Shown: one piece after another, positions 22,150 to 30,761 of the stretch
Layout of the letters: every line of letters starts with the position of its first letter
Numbering within the stretch: the first letter of the stretch is position 1
Notes under the pieces: model-generated
The model's database searches: none
The model's input: the letters and a program-made list of their open reading frames with translations, nothing else
Told to the model about the DNA's origin: nothing
DNA from: Mycolicibacterium nivoides
GTDB taxonomy: Bacteria > Actinomycetota > Actinomycetes > Mycobacteriales > Mycobacteriaceae
Reading direction: 5' to 3'
DNA length: 64,000 nucleotides
Assembly: GCF_003855255.1 (NCBI RefSeq)
Contig: NZ_CP034072.1
Span: 5,545,705 to 5,609,704, forward strand
Made by a program: the position numbers and the translations under genes

Positions 22150-22553
22150 AACTCCGGCAGGGGCTGACCGGCGCGGTAGCCCTCGATCACGTCGAGGGCT
22201 CCGGTCAATTCCTCGTGCGCGAACTCGTAGCGCTCAACGCTGCCGACGAACACCACCCGCACGATCTCGCCGTCCTCGGCCGCATCCAGCCACAGTGAGG
22301 TCACCGGGAGGCCGTCTTCCACCTGGGCCCCGGACGGCTCGTAGAACCACACGGCGTAATCGTCGTTCGACTGTTCCTCGTCGAACTCCCAGCCGCGCTG
22401 GGTGATTCGCTCGTCGAACTCGGCCAGATCGGCGACGACGGCGTCGGGGATGTCCGCCAGTTCGTCGACGGACTCCGCCGAGACCCGGTTCACGCCCCGG
22501 TCGGCCTGCCGCTTGCGGCGGCGGGCCTTCTTCGCGTCGGATCCGCGTGACAC
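22146..22553 (-). CDS. Hypothetical acidic protein, last gene of the purT-metZ operon
   Basis: A 135-residue protein with a strongly basic N-terminus (residues 5-20, AKKARRRKRQADR) followed by an acidic globular part (FDERITQRGWEFDEEQ). No signal peptide or membrane segment is present. The GTG start lies 3 nt after the metZ stop, so it should be co-translated with metZ. I do not recognise the family. The basic tail could bind nucleic acid or be disordered. Confidence 0.65.
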   Translation of the reverse strand: MSRGSDAKKARRRKRQADRGVNRVSAESVDELADIPDAVVADLAEFDERITQRGWEFDEEQSNDDYAVWFYEPSGAQVEDGLPVTSLWLDAAEDGEIVRVVFVGSVERYEFAHEELTGALDVIEGYRAGQPLPEF

Positions 22554-22556
22554 GCG

Positions 22557-23765
22557 CTAACCCAGCGCCTGGTCCAGGTCGGCGATCAGGTCCTCGGTGC
22601 CTTCCAGGCCCACGGAGACGCGGACCACGCCGTCGCCGAGCCCGATGGCGGCGCGCCCTTCCGGGCCCATGGCCCGGTGCGTGGTGGTGGCCGGGTGGGT
22701 GATCAGGGACTTGGCATCGCCGAGGTTGTTGGAGATGTCGATGACGCGCAGCTTGTCGAGCACCTCGAAGGCGCGGTCCTTGCCGCCGTCCAGTTCGAAG
22801 GTGACCACAGTGCCGCCGCCGCGCATCTGCCGCTTGGCCAGGTCGTACTGCGGATGCGACTCCAGGAACGGGTATTTCACCCAGTTCACGCCGGCCTTGG
22901 CCTCCAGGAACTCGGCCACCGTGTGCGCCGAACGGTTCGAGTAATCCACCCGAACCGCAAGCGTCTCAAGGCCTTTCAGCAGCGTCCAGGCATTGAAGGC
23001 ACTGATCGCCGGGCCGGTGTGCCGCATGAGCTTCTGCACCGGGCCGTCGATGTACTCCTTGTCGCCCAGGATCGCCCCGCCCAGCACCCGGCCCTGACCG
23101 TCGATGTGCTTGGTACCGGAGTACACCACCACATCCGCACCGAGCGGGATGCCCTGCTGCAGAAGTGGAGTGGCAAAGACGTTGTCCAGCACGACCTTTG
23201 CGCCGGCGGCATGCGCCAGCTCGGACACCGCGGCGATATCGACCAGGGACTGCATGGGGTTCGACGGCGTCTCGAAGAACACCGCCTGCGTCGGCACAGA
23301 CAGCGCCTCCTCCCACTGTGAGAGGTCGTCACCGTCGACGAACACCGTCTCGACACCCCAGCGCGGAAGGATCTCGTTACACACCACGAAGCACGACCCG
23401 AACAAGCTGCGGGCGGCCACCAGGCGGTCGCCGGCGCCCAACAGCGCGCCCAAAGCGGTGAACACCGCCGCCATGCCGGTGGCGGTGGCGAAGCACGCGG
23501 GTGCACCCTCGATCAGCCGCAGGCGCTCCTCGAACATCGAGATGGTCGGGTTGCCGTAGCGGGAGTAGACGAAGCGGTCGATCTCGCCGGTGAACGCCTT
23601 CTCGGCCGCGGCCGCGGACTCGTAGACGTACCCCGAGGTCAGGTACATCGCCTCGGCGGTTTCCTCGAACTCCGAACGCAGCAGACCGCCGCGCACACCG
23701 ATGGTGGCCTGGCTGACGCCCTCGGGCAGGGCAGCCGGGATCCGGACAGATGGGATGTCAGTCAT
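22557..23765 (-). CDS. metZ: O-succinylhomoserine sulfhydrylase MetZ
   Basis: MetZ makes homocysteine from O-succinylhomoserine and sulfide, bypassing cystathionine. The 402-residue protein is a PLP-dependent Cys/Met metabolism enzyme with SRYGNPTISMFEERL near residue 70, FFETPSNPMQSLVDI near 163 and the PLP-lysine loop VVYSGTKHIDGQGR near 208. It follows a rhodanese gene by 18 nt, as in M. tuberculosis (Rv0390-Rv0391, from memory), which suggests that sulfane sulfur or sulfide supply is linked to methionine synthesis. Confidence 0.94.
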   Translation of the reverse strand: MTDIPSVRIPAALPEGVSQATIGVRGGLLRSEFEETAEAMYLTSGYVYESAAAAEKAFTGEIDRFVYSRYGNPTISMFEERLRLIEGAPACFATATGMAAVFTALGALLGAGDRLVAARSLFGSCFVVCNEILPRWGVETVFVDGDDLSQWEEALSVPTQAVFFETPSNPMQSLVDIAAVSELAHAAGAKVVLDNVFATPLLQQGIPLGADVVVYSGTKHIDGQGRVLGGAILGDKEYIDGPVQKLMRHTGPAISAFNAWTLLKGLETLAVRVDYSNRSAHTVAEFLEAKAGVNWVKYPFLESHPQYDLAKRQMRGGGTVVTFELDGGKDRAFEVLDKLRVIDISNNLGDAKSLITHPATTTHRAMGPEGRAAIGLGDGVVRVSVGLEGTEDLIADLDQALG

Positions 23766-23783
23766 GAGACTCTCAGCTCTACT

Positions 23784-24197
23784 TCAGCTCTGTTTCCACG
23801 GCAGACCGACGGCCTTCCAACCGGTACCGCCACGGTGGCGGTTCTCGTCCAGATTGCCCTCGAATCCGTCGAGCACGTTGTAGGACGGCGCGATACCGGC
23901 CGCGGTGGCGGCCTCGGCTGCACCGATCGAACGGTTGCCGGAGCGACACAGGAAGACCACCGGCCGCTCGCCCGGCGTCACGCCGGACGCCAGAAGATCA
24001 TCGACGAACCCATCGTTATGGCTGCCGTCGTTCCGGTTCCATTCCACGTACACCACGTCACGCTCAAGGGTGGACAGGTCCGGCACACCGACGAAGCGCC
24101 ATTCGGCGTCAGTTCGACAGTCCACCAGCACGGCCTCGGAATTCTCACTCAGAAGTTTCCAGGCCTCCTCGGGCGTGATGTCTCCCGCATAGCTCAC
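23784..24197 (-). CDS. Single-domain rhodanese-like sulfurtransferase
   Basis: A 137-residue rhodanese domain with the active-site loop CRSGNRS, Cys84 being the persulfide-forming residue, and VLVDCRTDAEW early in the fold. A six-residue loop starting with Cys is the sulfurtransferase type rather than the phosphatase type. Start is GTG 24197, overlapping the upstream stop by 4 bp (GTGA) with GGGAG upstream; a longer frame would run 12 codons into the previous gene. It precedes metZ and may feed it sulfur, an inference from context. Confidence 0.87.
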   Translation of the reverse strand: MSYAGDITPEEAWKLLSENSEAVLVDCRTDAEWRFVGVPDLSTLERDVVYVEWNRNDGSHNDGFVDDLLASGVTPGERPVVFLCRSGNRSIGAAEAATAAGIAPSYNVLDGFEGNLDENRHRGGTGWKAVGLPWKQS

Positions 24198-24652
24198 GGG
24201 CGTGAGTCTCCCATACTCGAGCAGACGCGCCATTCGCCGTCCTCACGGACGAAGGCCGTCTCGGTGTTCACCTTGGTGTCAGGCGTATTGCCGAAGTGGT
24301 AGACCACGGTTGCGGTGGCCCGATCCCCCTCGACCTTCACCCCAGTCACGTCGTCGACGTACCTGGCCCCCTGTTTGGCCACCGAATCACGCTGACGGGC
24401 AATGAAATCTGCCTCGGCTCCGCGCTGGGCGGCGCAGGTGTAACCGGAGAATTCGCTGAAGTTCTCCCGCTGCAGCGCGTCGTTCTGGCCGACCGCCGCG
24501 AGGCTGACCTTCTGCTCCTCGCTGCGCCCGTCGGTGCCGAAGCCGTTCAGCAGGACCACAACGATCACGGCGAGCACAATGACGGCCAACGCCCCGAGGA
24601 ACGGTGCCATCGTGGGCCGATCCTGTGCTTCCTCAGCCTCTTCCTCAGCCAT
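24194..24652 (-). CDS. Single-pass membrane protein with NTF2-like extracytoplasmic domain
   Basis: A 152-residue protein with an acidic cytoplasmic N-terminus (AEEEAEEAQD), one transmembrane helix at about residues 15-36, and an outside domain with two Cys (about 73 and 144) ending in the ETAFVREDGEWRVC pattern of NTF2/lumazine-binding-like folds. Function unknown. It sits 6 nt after purT and overlaps the rhodanese gene by 4 bp, so it belongs to that operon. Confidence 0.7.
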   Translation of the reverse strand: MAEEEAEEAQDRPTMAPFLGALAVIVLAVIVVVLLNGFGTDGRSEEQKVSLAAVGQNDALQRENFSEFSGYTCAAQRGAEADFIARQRDSVAKQGARYVDDVTGVKVEGDRATATVVYHFGNTPDTKVNTETAFVREDGEWRVCSSMGDSRP

Positions 24653-24658
24653 GGCCGA

Positions 24659-25963
24659 CTACCGCAACTTGCGCAGCGCCGTGCCGACCCGGCGGGCACG
24701 GTCACGGGCGATGATCACGTCAGGAGCGGTGGCCAGCGCCACCCCGAGCCGGCGCGGAGGTTCGGATTCGCCGGGGCGACCGAACAGCCGCACGTCGCTT
24801 TCGGAGGTGGCCAGCGCCTCTTGCAGCACCGCGCCGATGTCGACCGACAGCTCGCCGGAGTCGGCGCCTCCGTAGCTGACCTCGGCAGCCGCCGGGGAGA
24901 TCATGATGGTGTCCACGGCCAGGCCCAGGATGGCCCTGGCGTGCATCTCGAACTCCGACAACCGCTGCGACCGCAGGGTCACCAGGCCGCTGTCGTGCGG
25001 ACGGATCCGCACGTCGGAGAAGTACACGTCGTCGCCCTGAACCAGCAGCTCGACCCCGAACACCCCGCGGCCGCCCAGCGAGTTGACGATCCGCGCGGAA
25101 ATCGACTTCGCGGCGTCCAGCGCCGCCGGCGACAGCGGCTGAGGCTGCCAGGACTCCAGCACGTCGGTCCCCACCTGCCGGTGTCCGATCGGCTCGCAGA
25201 ACTGCACGCCGGGGCCGGACGGTCCGGTGGTGCGCACGGTCAGCATCGTGATCTCGTACTCGACCTCGACGACGGACTCGGCCAGCACCCGGTTGTGGGC
25301 GATGTGTCCGGCAGTGGTCGCACGCTGCCAGGCGGGTTCGACGTCATCAGGGCGCAGCAGCACCGACTCGCCGTCGCGCTGCGCGCCCACCACCGGCTTG
25401 ACCACCAGCGGGAAGCCGGCGTGCTCGGCCACCGCGGTCAGCTCCTCGGCCGACCCGGCGAACCAGAACGGCACCGTCGGCAGGCCCAGCTCGTCGGACG
25501 CCAGCCGGCGCAGGCCCTCGCGGTCCTGGCTGAGCCGGATGCTGCGCGGGGCGGGCAGAACCTCGATGTCGCCCCGCTCGGCCACCGCGACCAGTGCGTC
25601 GGCGGCGATGACGCCGGACTCGGCGACCACGTAACGCGGCTTCTCCCGCTCGATCAGCGCGGCGAGCTCCTCGGCGTCGTTCATCTTGATCACCGCGGAG
25701 CGGTCCGCGACGCCGTGGGCGGGCGCGTAGTACCGGTCGGCGGCCACCACGACGCCGCCCAGCCGCTGGAACGCCAGCGCGAGCTCACGGCTCAGATCGC
25801 CCGAACCCAGCAGCAGCACCGTCGCCGCAGGTTCGGTGGGCTTGGCGGCGTCCGTCCGCTCTTCTGATCCGTCGGTCGTGGCCTCGGCCGGAGCATCTTC
25901 GGCACCGTCGACCTGGCCGTCGGTCAGGTCATCGGTCTGCGCGTCCTCAATCGATTCACTCAT
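24659..25963 (-). CDS. purT: Formate-dependent phosphoribosylglycinamide formyltransferase PurT
   Basis: PurT formylates GAR in purine synthesis using formate and ATP, replacing folate-dependent PurN. The 434-residue protein has the ATP-grasp layout: LLLGSGDLSRELALAFQRLG near residue 48, SQDREGLRRL near 145, FPLVVKPVVGAQRDGESVL near 185 and GVFGVELLVQ near 290. An acidic, Asp/Glu/Ala-rich extension of about 45 residues precedes the usual N-terminus. ATG 25963 is preferred, but a GTG three codons upstream is possible. It leads the operon running to the small acidic gene at 22146. Confidence 0.9.
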   Translation of the reverse strand: MSESIEDAQTDDLTDGQVDGAEDAPAEATTDGSEERTDAAKPTEPAATVLLLGSGDLSRELALAFQRLGGVVVAADRYYAPAHGVADRSAVIKMNDAEELAALIEREKPRYVVAESGVIAADALVAVAERGDIEVLPAPRSIRLSQDREGLRRLASDELGLPTVPFWFAGSAEELTAVAEHAGFPLVVKPVVGAQRDGESVLLRPDDVEPAWQRATTAGHIAHNRVLAESVVEVEYEITMLTVRTTGPSGPGVQFCEPIGHRQVGTDVLESWQPQPLSPAALDAAKSISARIVNSLGGRGVFGVELLVQGDDVYFSDVRIRPHDSGLVTLRSQRLSEFEMHARAILGLAVDTIMISPAAAEVSYGGADSGELSVDIGAVLQEALATSESDVRLFGRPGESEPPRRLGVALATAPDVIIARDRARRVGTALRKLR

Positions 25964-25987
25964 CGCACGCACCAGCCTGCCAGATCG

Positions 25988-26290
25988 TCACCCGACTCGA
26001 TGGTCGATATAGCACCAACGCCAGCTCTCACCGGGTTCGGCCGAGCGCATGACCGGATGACCGCTCTGGTGAAAGTGCTTGGTGGCATGCTGATGCGGGC
26101 TCGAGTCACAGCAACCGACGTGACCGCACGTGAGGCACATCCGCAGATGCGCCCAGTTGGTCTCGCCGTCTTGCTCGCATTCCTGGCACTTCCCGGGGGT
26201 CAACGGTTGCGGCTCGTCGACCGCCGCGTCGAGATGTTCGCAGGTGCGAGGCGCCGGGTTCTGCTCCCGCCGGCGTGATCTCCTCAACAT
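25988..26290 (-). CDS. UBP-type zinc-finger protein
   Basis: A 100-residue protein built around one zf-UBP module: CEHL at the start, CQECEQDGETNWAHLRMC, CGHVGCCDSS, then HATKHFHQSGHPVM. The Cys/His spacing is complete, so it should bind zinc. In eukaryotes this finger binds ubiquitin C-termini; the bacterial role is unknown. Start ATG 26290 is 8 nt after a TATCCT -10 on this strand (likely leaderless). It is divergent from the antiporter gene. Confidence 0.82.
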   Translation of the reverse strand: MLRRSRRREQNPAPRTCEHLDAAVDEPQPLTPGKCQECEQDGETNWAHLRMCLTCGHVGCCDSSPHQHATKHFHQSGHPVMRSAEPGESWRWCYIDHRVG

Positions 26291-26333
26291 GTTGATCAAG
26301 GATAGGCACGGCACACGAAGGAGGAACGACAAC

Positions 26334-27926
26334 GTGGGTGCCTCACTCCTGGCGGCACTGGTCGCCGCAATTCTGCTGGCCGCCGTGGCCCGCCGCTTCG
26401 ACGTCTCGGCGCCGCTGGCGCTGGTGGTGGCCGGCCTGGCCGGCAGCGCGCTACCCGGCTTCCACGACGTTCACCTGGATCCCGATCTGGTGCTCTTCGT
26501 GATCCTGCCGCCGCTGCTGTGGTCGGCGGGGCTGGAGAGCAGCTACGTGGCGCTGCGCCGCAACATCCGCCCGATCGGGTTCCTGGCGGTCGGGCTGCCG
26601 CTGGCCACCACATTCGTCGTCGGCATCGTCGCCTTCCACACCGTGCCCGAGCTCACCATCGCCGCGGCACTGACCCTGGGCGCCATCGTGGCCCCGCCCG
26701 ACGCCGTCTCGGCCACCGCCGTCGGCCGTCGGCTCGGGCTGCCACGGCGCACCATGACGCTGTTGGGCGGCGAGAGCCTGCTCAACGACGCCACCGCGCT
26801 GACCGCCTACAAGGTGGCCCTCGGTGCCGCCATCGGCACCGCCGCCACCTGGAGCAGCGGGCTGGGCACGTTCGCCCTGGCCGCGGTCGGTGGCGTGGTG
26901 GTGGGCTGGGTGATCGGGATGGTGGTGCACTTCATCCGCACCCGGCTCGACGACCCGCTGGTCGAAAGCGCGATCGGCCTGGTGGCGCCGTTCTTCACCT
27001 ACCTGCTGGCCGAGGAGATCCACGGCTCGGGCGTGATCGCCGTGGTGGTGGCGGCCCTGCTGCTGGGTCAGCGCGAGTCCCAGGCCGGCTACGCCACCCG
27101 GCTGCAGGACAAGGCGGTGTGGAAGGCGCTGCAGCTGATCCTCGAATCGTTCGCGTTCCTGCTGATCGGCCTGCAGCTGCCGAAGGTGATCGCCGAACTG
27201 GCCGGGATCTCTGCCGCCACGCTGGCGATCTCCTCGGCGGCCGTACTCACCACGGTGATCGGAGTGCGGATGGTGTGGGTGTACGCGACCACCTACCTGC
27301 CGCGGCTGATGTCCAAGCGCATCCGCGAACACGAACCCGAACCAGCACGGGCCCAGGTGTTCATCGTGGCCTGGGCGGGTATGCGCGGCGTCGTGTCCTT
27401 GGCCGCCGCGTTCGCCGTACCCGTCACCACCCTGGCCGGTGATCCCTTCCCCGGCCGCCCGCAGTTGGTGTTCCTGACCTTCGTCGTCGTGGTCGGCACG
27501 CTGTTGCTGCACGGGCTGACGCTGCCGTGGTTCATCCGGGTCCTCGGGGCCCAGGGCGACGAGGCACACAGCGATGCGATCGCCACCGCCGCCGCACAGG
27601 ACAAAGCCGCCCGCGCCGCGGCCGAGCGGCTCGACACGTTGCTGGCCGAGCAATCGGCCACCAACGATGTGCCCCAGCGCGCCGCCGACGTGTTGCGGGC
27701 CTGGAACACCCGGCGCCGCAATGCCGCCTGGGAGCGGCTGGGCCGCGACGACGCCGACATCGGCGAGAGCCCGACGTCCGCATTCCGCCGGCTGCGACTG
27801 GAAATGCTTGCCGCCGAACGGGACACGTTCATCGCCGAACGCGACGCAGGCCACATCGATGACGAGGTCCTGCGTACTGTGCTGCATGGGCTCGATCTGG
27901 AAGAGGCGACACTGAATCGTGATTAG
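26334..27926 (+). CDS. CPA1-family Na+/H+ antiporter (NhaP/YjcE-like)
   Basis: A 530-residue monovalent cation/proton antiporter. It has about 12 transmembrane helices up to residue 400 and then a cytoplasmic helical tail of about 125 residues. Family signatures are GAIVAPPDAVSATAVGRR near residue 120 and LLGGESLLNDATAL near 143, whose Asp residues form the ion site. Start is GTG 26334 with an ideal AAGGAGG 9 nt upstream; longer frames run over the zinc-finger gene. The next gene, an MMPL transporter, overlaps its end by 8 bp. Confidence 0.92.
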   Translation: MGASLLAALVAAILLAAVARRFDVSAPLALVVAGLAGSALPGFHDVHLDPDLVLFVILPPLLWSAGLESSYVALRRNIRPIGFLAVGLPLATTFVVGIVAFHTVPELTIAAALTLGAIVAPPDAVSATAVGRRLGLPRRTMTLLGGESLLNDATALTAYKVALGAAIGTAATWSSGLGTFALAAVGGVVVGWVIGMVVHFIRTRLDDPLVESAIGLVAPFFTYLLAEEIHGSGVIAVVVAALLLGQRESQAGYATRLQDKAVWKALQLILESFAFLLIGLQLPKVIAELAGISAATLAISSAAVLTTVIGVRMVWVYATTYLPRLMSKRIREHEPEPARAQVFIVAWAGMRGVVSLAAAFAVPVTTLAGDPFPGRPQLVFLTFVVVVGTLLLHGLTLPWFIRVLGAQGDEAHSDAIATAAAQDKAARAAAERLDTLLAEQSATNDVPQRAADVLRAWNTRRRNAAWERLGRDDADIGESPTSAFRRLRLEMLAAERDTFIAERDAGHIDDEVLRTVLHGLDLEEATLNRD

Positions 27927-29925
27927 GCGTCTGACGTGGCTGGCCGTGCTGGTCGTTGTGGTCTCCGGCGGTCTACTGGGCCTGCTCAGCGGCGGCGACG
28001 CCGCCTCGCAGTCGCCGGTCGCCGTCCCGTCGGACGCCGAGTCCGCGCGGGCCGACACCCTGCGGGCCGATTTCCCCGGCGGAGACCAGGTTCCGGCGAT
28101 CCTGGTGGTCACCCGAGCCGACGGCGGTGAGCTCACCATGGCCGACGTCGACGCCACCGCCAGTGCGCGCCAGCGGATGACCGATGCACCCGGCCCGCCG
28201 TTGGTGGTCTCCGACGACGGCAAGGCCGCGGTGGTCACCGTGCCGTTGAAGGCCGACCTGTCAGGGTTCGGGCTGAACGACGCCGTCAAGGAACTACGTG
28301 CCACCGCCACCGACGGCTTGCCCGCCGAGCTGCGAGCCGAGATCACCGGCGGCCCCGCATTCGGTGCCGACATCGCCAATTCATTTGCCGGAGCGAACAT
28401 CACACTGCTCGCGGTGACCGCGACGGTGGTGGCGCTGCTGCTGATCGTCACCTATCGCTCGCCGGTGCTGTGGCTGGTGCCGCTGTTGGTGATCGCCTTC
28501 GCCGACCGCGTGGGCGCCGTCGTCGGGACCGCGGTGGCCTCCGGATTCGGCCTGAGCCCGGATGGTTCGACGTCGGGCATCACGAGCGTGCTGGTGTTCG
28601 GTGCGGGCACCAACTATGCGCTGCTGTTGATCTCGCGGTACCGGGAGGAGCTGGGGCGGACCGAGCAGCACCGCGAAGCCCTCGTGGTTGCCGTGCGGGC
28701 CGCCGCCCCGGCGATCGTGGCGAGTAACGCCACCGTGGTGCTGGCCCTCCTGACACTGCTGTTCGCCTCGGCGCCCAGCAACCGCAGCCTCGGCGTGCAG
28801 GCCGCATCTGGTCTGGTGGTCGCCGCGATCTTCGTGCTGGTCGTGTTGCCGCCACTGCTCGCGCTGTGCGGCAAGCGGCTGTTCTGGCCGTTCATCCCCA
28901 AGGTCGGAGCCACGCCGCTGACCGAAAGCGGTTTCTGGCACCGGATTGCGGACTCCGTGGCGCGCAAGCCCGCCCGCGTCGCGGTCGCGTCACTGGCCGG
29001 CCTGGCAGTGCTGTGCACCGCACTGCTGGCCACGCCGATCGGACTGACCCAGACCGAGCAGTTCCGGGTGCAGGCCGAATCGGTGACCGGATACCAGACA
29101 CTGGCCGCGCATTTCCCGAGCGGCCTGACCGACCCCACCCGCGTCATCGCCTCCACCGGCAAGGCCGGTGCGGTGCAGCGGGCGATCACCGACACCCCGG
29201 GCGTCGTCTCCGCGTCGCCCGCCGGCCAGTCGCCGACCGGGCTGAGCCAATGGTCGGTGGTACTCAAGGCCGAACCGGCCTCCGACGAGGCCTTCGAAAC
29301 CATTGACGCCCTGCGTGATTCGGTGAGGTCTGCGGACCGCACCGCGGTCGTGGGCGGGTCCGACGCCCAAGCCAGGGATGCCGCCGCGGCGGCCCAGCGC
29401 GACCGGCTCGTGGTGATCCCGGCGATCCTGGCAGTGGTTCTGGCGGTGCTCTACCTGCTGCTGCGTTCGGCGCTCGCGCCGCTGGTGCTGGTCGGGGTCA
29501 CCGTGCTGAGCGCGCTGGCCGCGCTCGGTCTGGGCGGCTGGGCCAGCGTGCATGTGTTCGGCTTCCCGGCCCTGGACAACAGCACCCCGCTGTTCGCGTT
29601 CCTGTTCCTGGTGGCCCTCGGCGTGGATTACACGATCTTCCTGGTGACGCGGGCCCGCGAGGAGACCCCGGAATACGGCACTCGGCAGGGCATCGTGCGC
29701 GCGGTCTCGGCCACCGGTGCGGTGATCACCAGTGCCGGTGTGGTGCTGGCAGCGGTGTTCTGCGTGCTGGGCGTGCTGCCGCTGATCGTGCTGACCCAGC
29801 TGGGCATCATCGTCGGACTGGGCATCCTGCTGGACACCTTCGTGGTCCGCACCGTCATCATCCCGGCGCTGTTCACGCTGATCGGGCCGCGGATCTGGTG
29901 GCCGGGCCTGAACGCCGAGCGCTAG
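27919..29925 (+). CDS. MMPL-family RND transporter
   Basis: A 668-residue transporter with two similar halves. Each has one helix followed by an extracytoplasmic loop and five helices (second half begins near residue 350). The MMPL signatures FGAGTNYALLLISRYREE (near residue 231) and ALGVDYTIFLVTRAREE (near 570) hold the proton-relay Asp/Tyr region. It is shorter than the classical mycobacterial MmpL proteins and lacks an MmpS partner or lipid-synthesis genes nearby, so the cargo is unknown. The GTG start overlaps the antiporter stop by 8 bp. Confidence 0.88.
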   Translation: MIRRLTWLAVLVVVVSGGLLGLLSGGDAASQSPVAVPSDAESARADTLRADFPGGDQVPAILVVTRADGGELTMADVDATASARQRMTDAPGPPLVVSDDGKAAVVTVPLKADLSGFGLNDAVKELRATATDGLPAELRAEITGGPAFGADIANSFAGANITLLAVTATVVALLLIVTYRSPVLWLVPLLVIAFADRVGAVVGTAVASGFGLSPDGSTSGITSVLVFGAGTNYALLLISRYREELGRTEQHREALVVAVRAAAPAIVASNATVVLALLTLLFASAPSNRSLGVQAASGLVVAAIFVLVVLPPLLALCGKRLFWPFIPKVGATPLTESGFWHRIADSVARKPARVAVASLAGLAVLCTALLATPIGLTQTEQFRVQAESVTGYQTLAAHFPSGLTDPTRVIASTGKAGAVQRAITDTPGVVSASPAGQSPTGLSQWSVVLKAEPASDEAFETIDALRDSVRSADRTAVVGGSDAQARDAAAAAQRDRLVVIPAILAVVLAVLYLLLRSALAPLVLVGVTVLSALAALGLGGWASVHVFGFPALDNSTPLFAFLFLVALGVDYTIFLVTRAREETPEYGTRQGIVRAVSATGAVITSAGVVLAAVFCVLGVLPLIVLTQLGIIVGLGILLDTFVVRTVIIPALFTLIGPRIWWPGLNAER

Positions 29926-29945
29926 GGCTGCCTACCATGTCGCCC

Positions 29946-30752
29946 GTGGAGGAGTTGACGCTGCCGACCAGGCTCGGCCGGCTCCGGGTTCAGGTCTCCG
30001 GTCAGGGTGAGGCGATCGTGTTCTGGCCCAGTCTGTTGATGACGGGTGACATGTGGGCCGCGCAGGCAGCGGAGTTCGGCACCACCCACCGGGTCATCCT
30101 GGTCGACCCGCCCGGCCACGGCCGCAGCGAAAAGCTGACCGCGCCATTCAGTTTCACCGACTGCGCAGGCACCGTCGCCGACATCCTCGACGGCGTGGGG
30201 GTCGAACGTACGCATTTCGTCGGTAACTCGTGGGGCGGAATGATCGGCGGGACGTTCGCGGCGTTGTACCCCAGCCGCGTCGGCCCTGCCGTGTTGATGA
30301 ACTGCACGGCGTCGGCCGCCGGCAGGCGTCAACGGTTCGAGTACGGGCTGCTGCTCCGGGCGGCAAAAGTGCTCAACGGTATCCGCGGCCCCCTCACCCG
30401 GTCGGTGCTCAAGGCGTTCCTGGGACCGACGTCGATGCGCGGACGCCCAGAAGTCGTCGCGTTCGTCGACGACGCCGCACACCAGGTCGACATCGACTCG
30501 AGCGCATGGGCAGTGCGAAGCGTCGTGCCGCGACGCCCCGATCAGCGGAGCCTGCTCTCACAGGTACGAACCCCGGTGCTCGTGGTCGCCGGCGCCGAGG
30601 ACGCGACCTTCCCGCTCACCGAGACCAAGGCCATGGCCGATTCCATCCCGGGCGCCGAGTTCGTGGTCCTCGACGGCGTCGCGCACCTGGCCGCCCTGGA
30701 GAATCCGGCCCTCACCAACACCCTGATCAGGGACTTCCTCGAGCGCGCGTAG
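29946..30752 (+). CDS. Alpha/beta hydrolase
   Basis: A 268-residue alpha/beta-hydrolase with oxyanion-side motif DPPGHGRSE near residue 55, nucleophile elbow GNSWGG (Ser95), acid in the VVAGAEDATFPL loop near 215 and His in GVAHLAALENP near 242. I prefer GTG 29946 because TACCAT at 29933-29938 is a -10 7 nt upstream; ATG 29937 three codons earlier would overlap that element. Substrate unknown. It precedes a cytochrome P450 on the same strand. Confidence 0.82.
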   Translation: MEELTLPTRLGRLRVQVSGQGEAIVFWPSLLMTGDMWAAQAAEFGTTHRVILVDPPGHGRSEKLTAPFSFTDCAGTVADILDGVGVERTHFVGNSWGGMIGGTFAALYPSRVGPAVLMNCTASAAGRRQRFEYGLLLRAAKVLNGIRGPLTRSVLKAFLGPTSMRGRPEVVAFVDDAAHQVDIDSSAWAVRSVVPRRPDQRSLLSQVRTPVLVVAGAEDATFPLTETKAMADSIPGAEFVVLDGVAHLAALENPALTNTLIRDFLERA

Positions 30753-30755
30753 CGT
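30750..30755 (+). promoter_or_regulatory. Putative leaderless -10 of the P450 gene
   Basis: TAGCGT, 6 nt before the P450 ATG; it overlaps the hydrolase stop codon. Confidence 0.4.
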
Positions 30756-30761
30756 CTAAGC

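Noticed and set aside
24296..25867. A 523-codon plus-strand frame opposite purT
   Set aside because: Antisense to a clear ATP-grasp gene; Arg/His/Gly-rich with no recognisable motif.
26451..28451. A 666-codon minus-strand frame over the antiporter and MMPL genes
   Set aside because: The frame crosses two genuine, overlapping genes and encodes repetitive Gly/Gln/His/Arg sequence with no domain.
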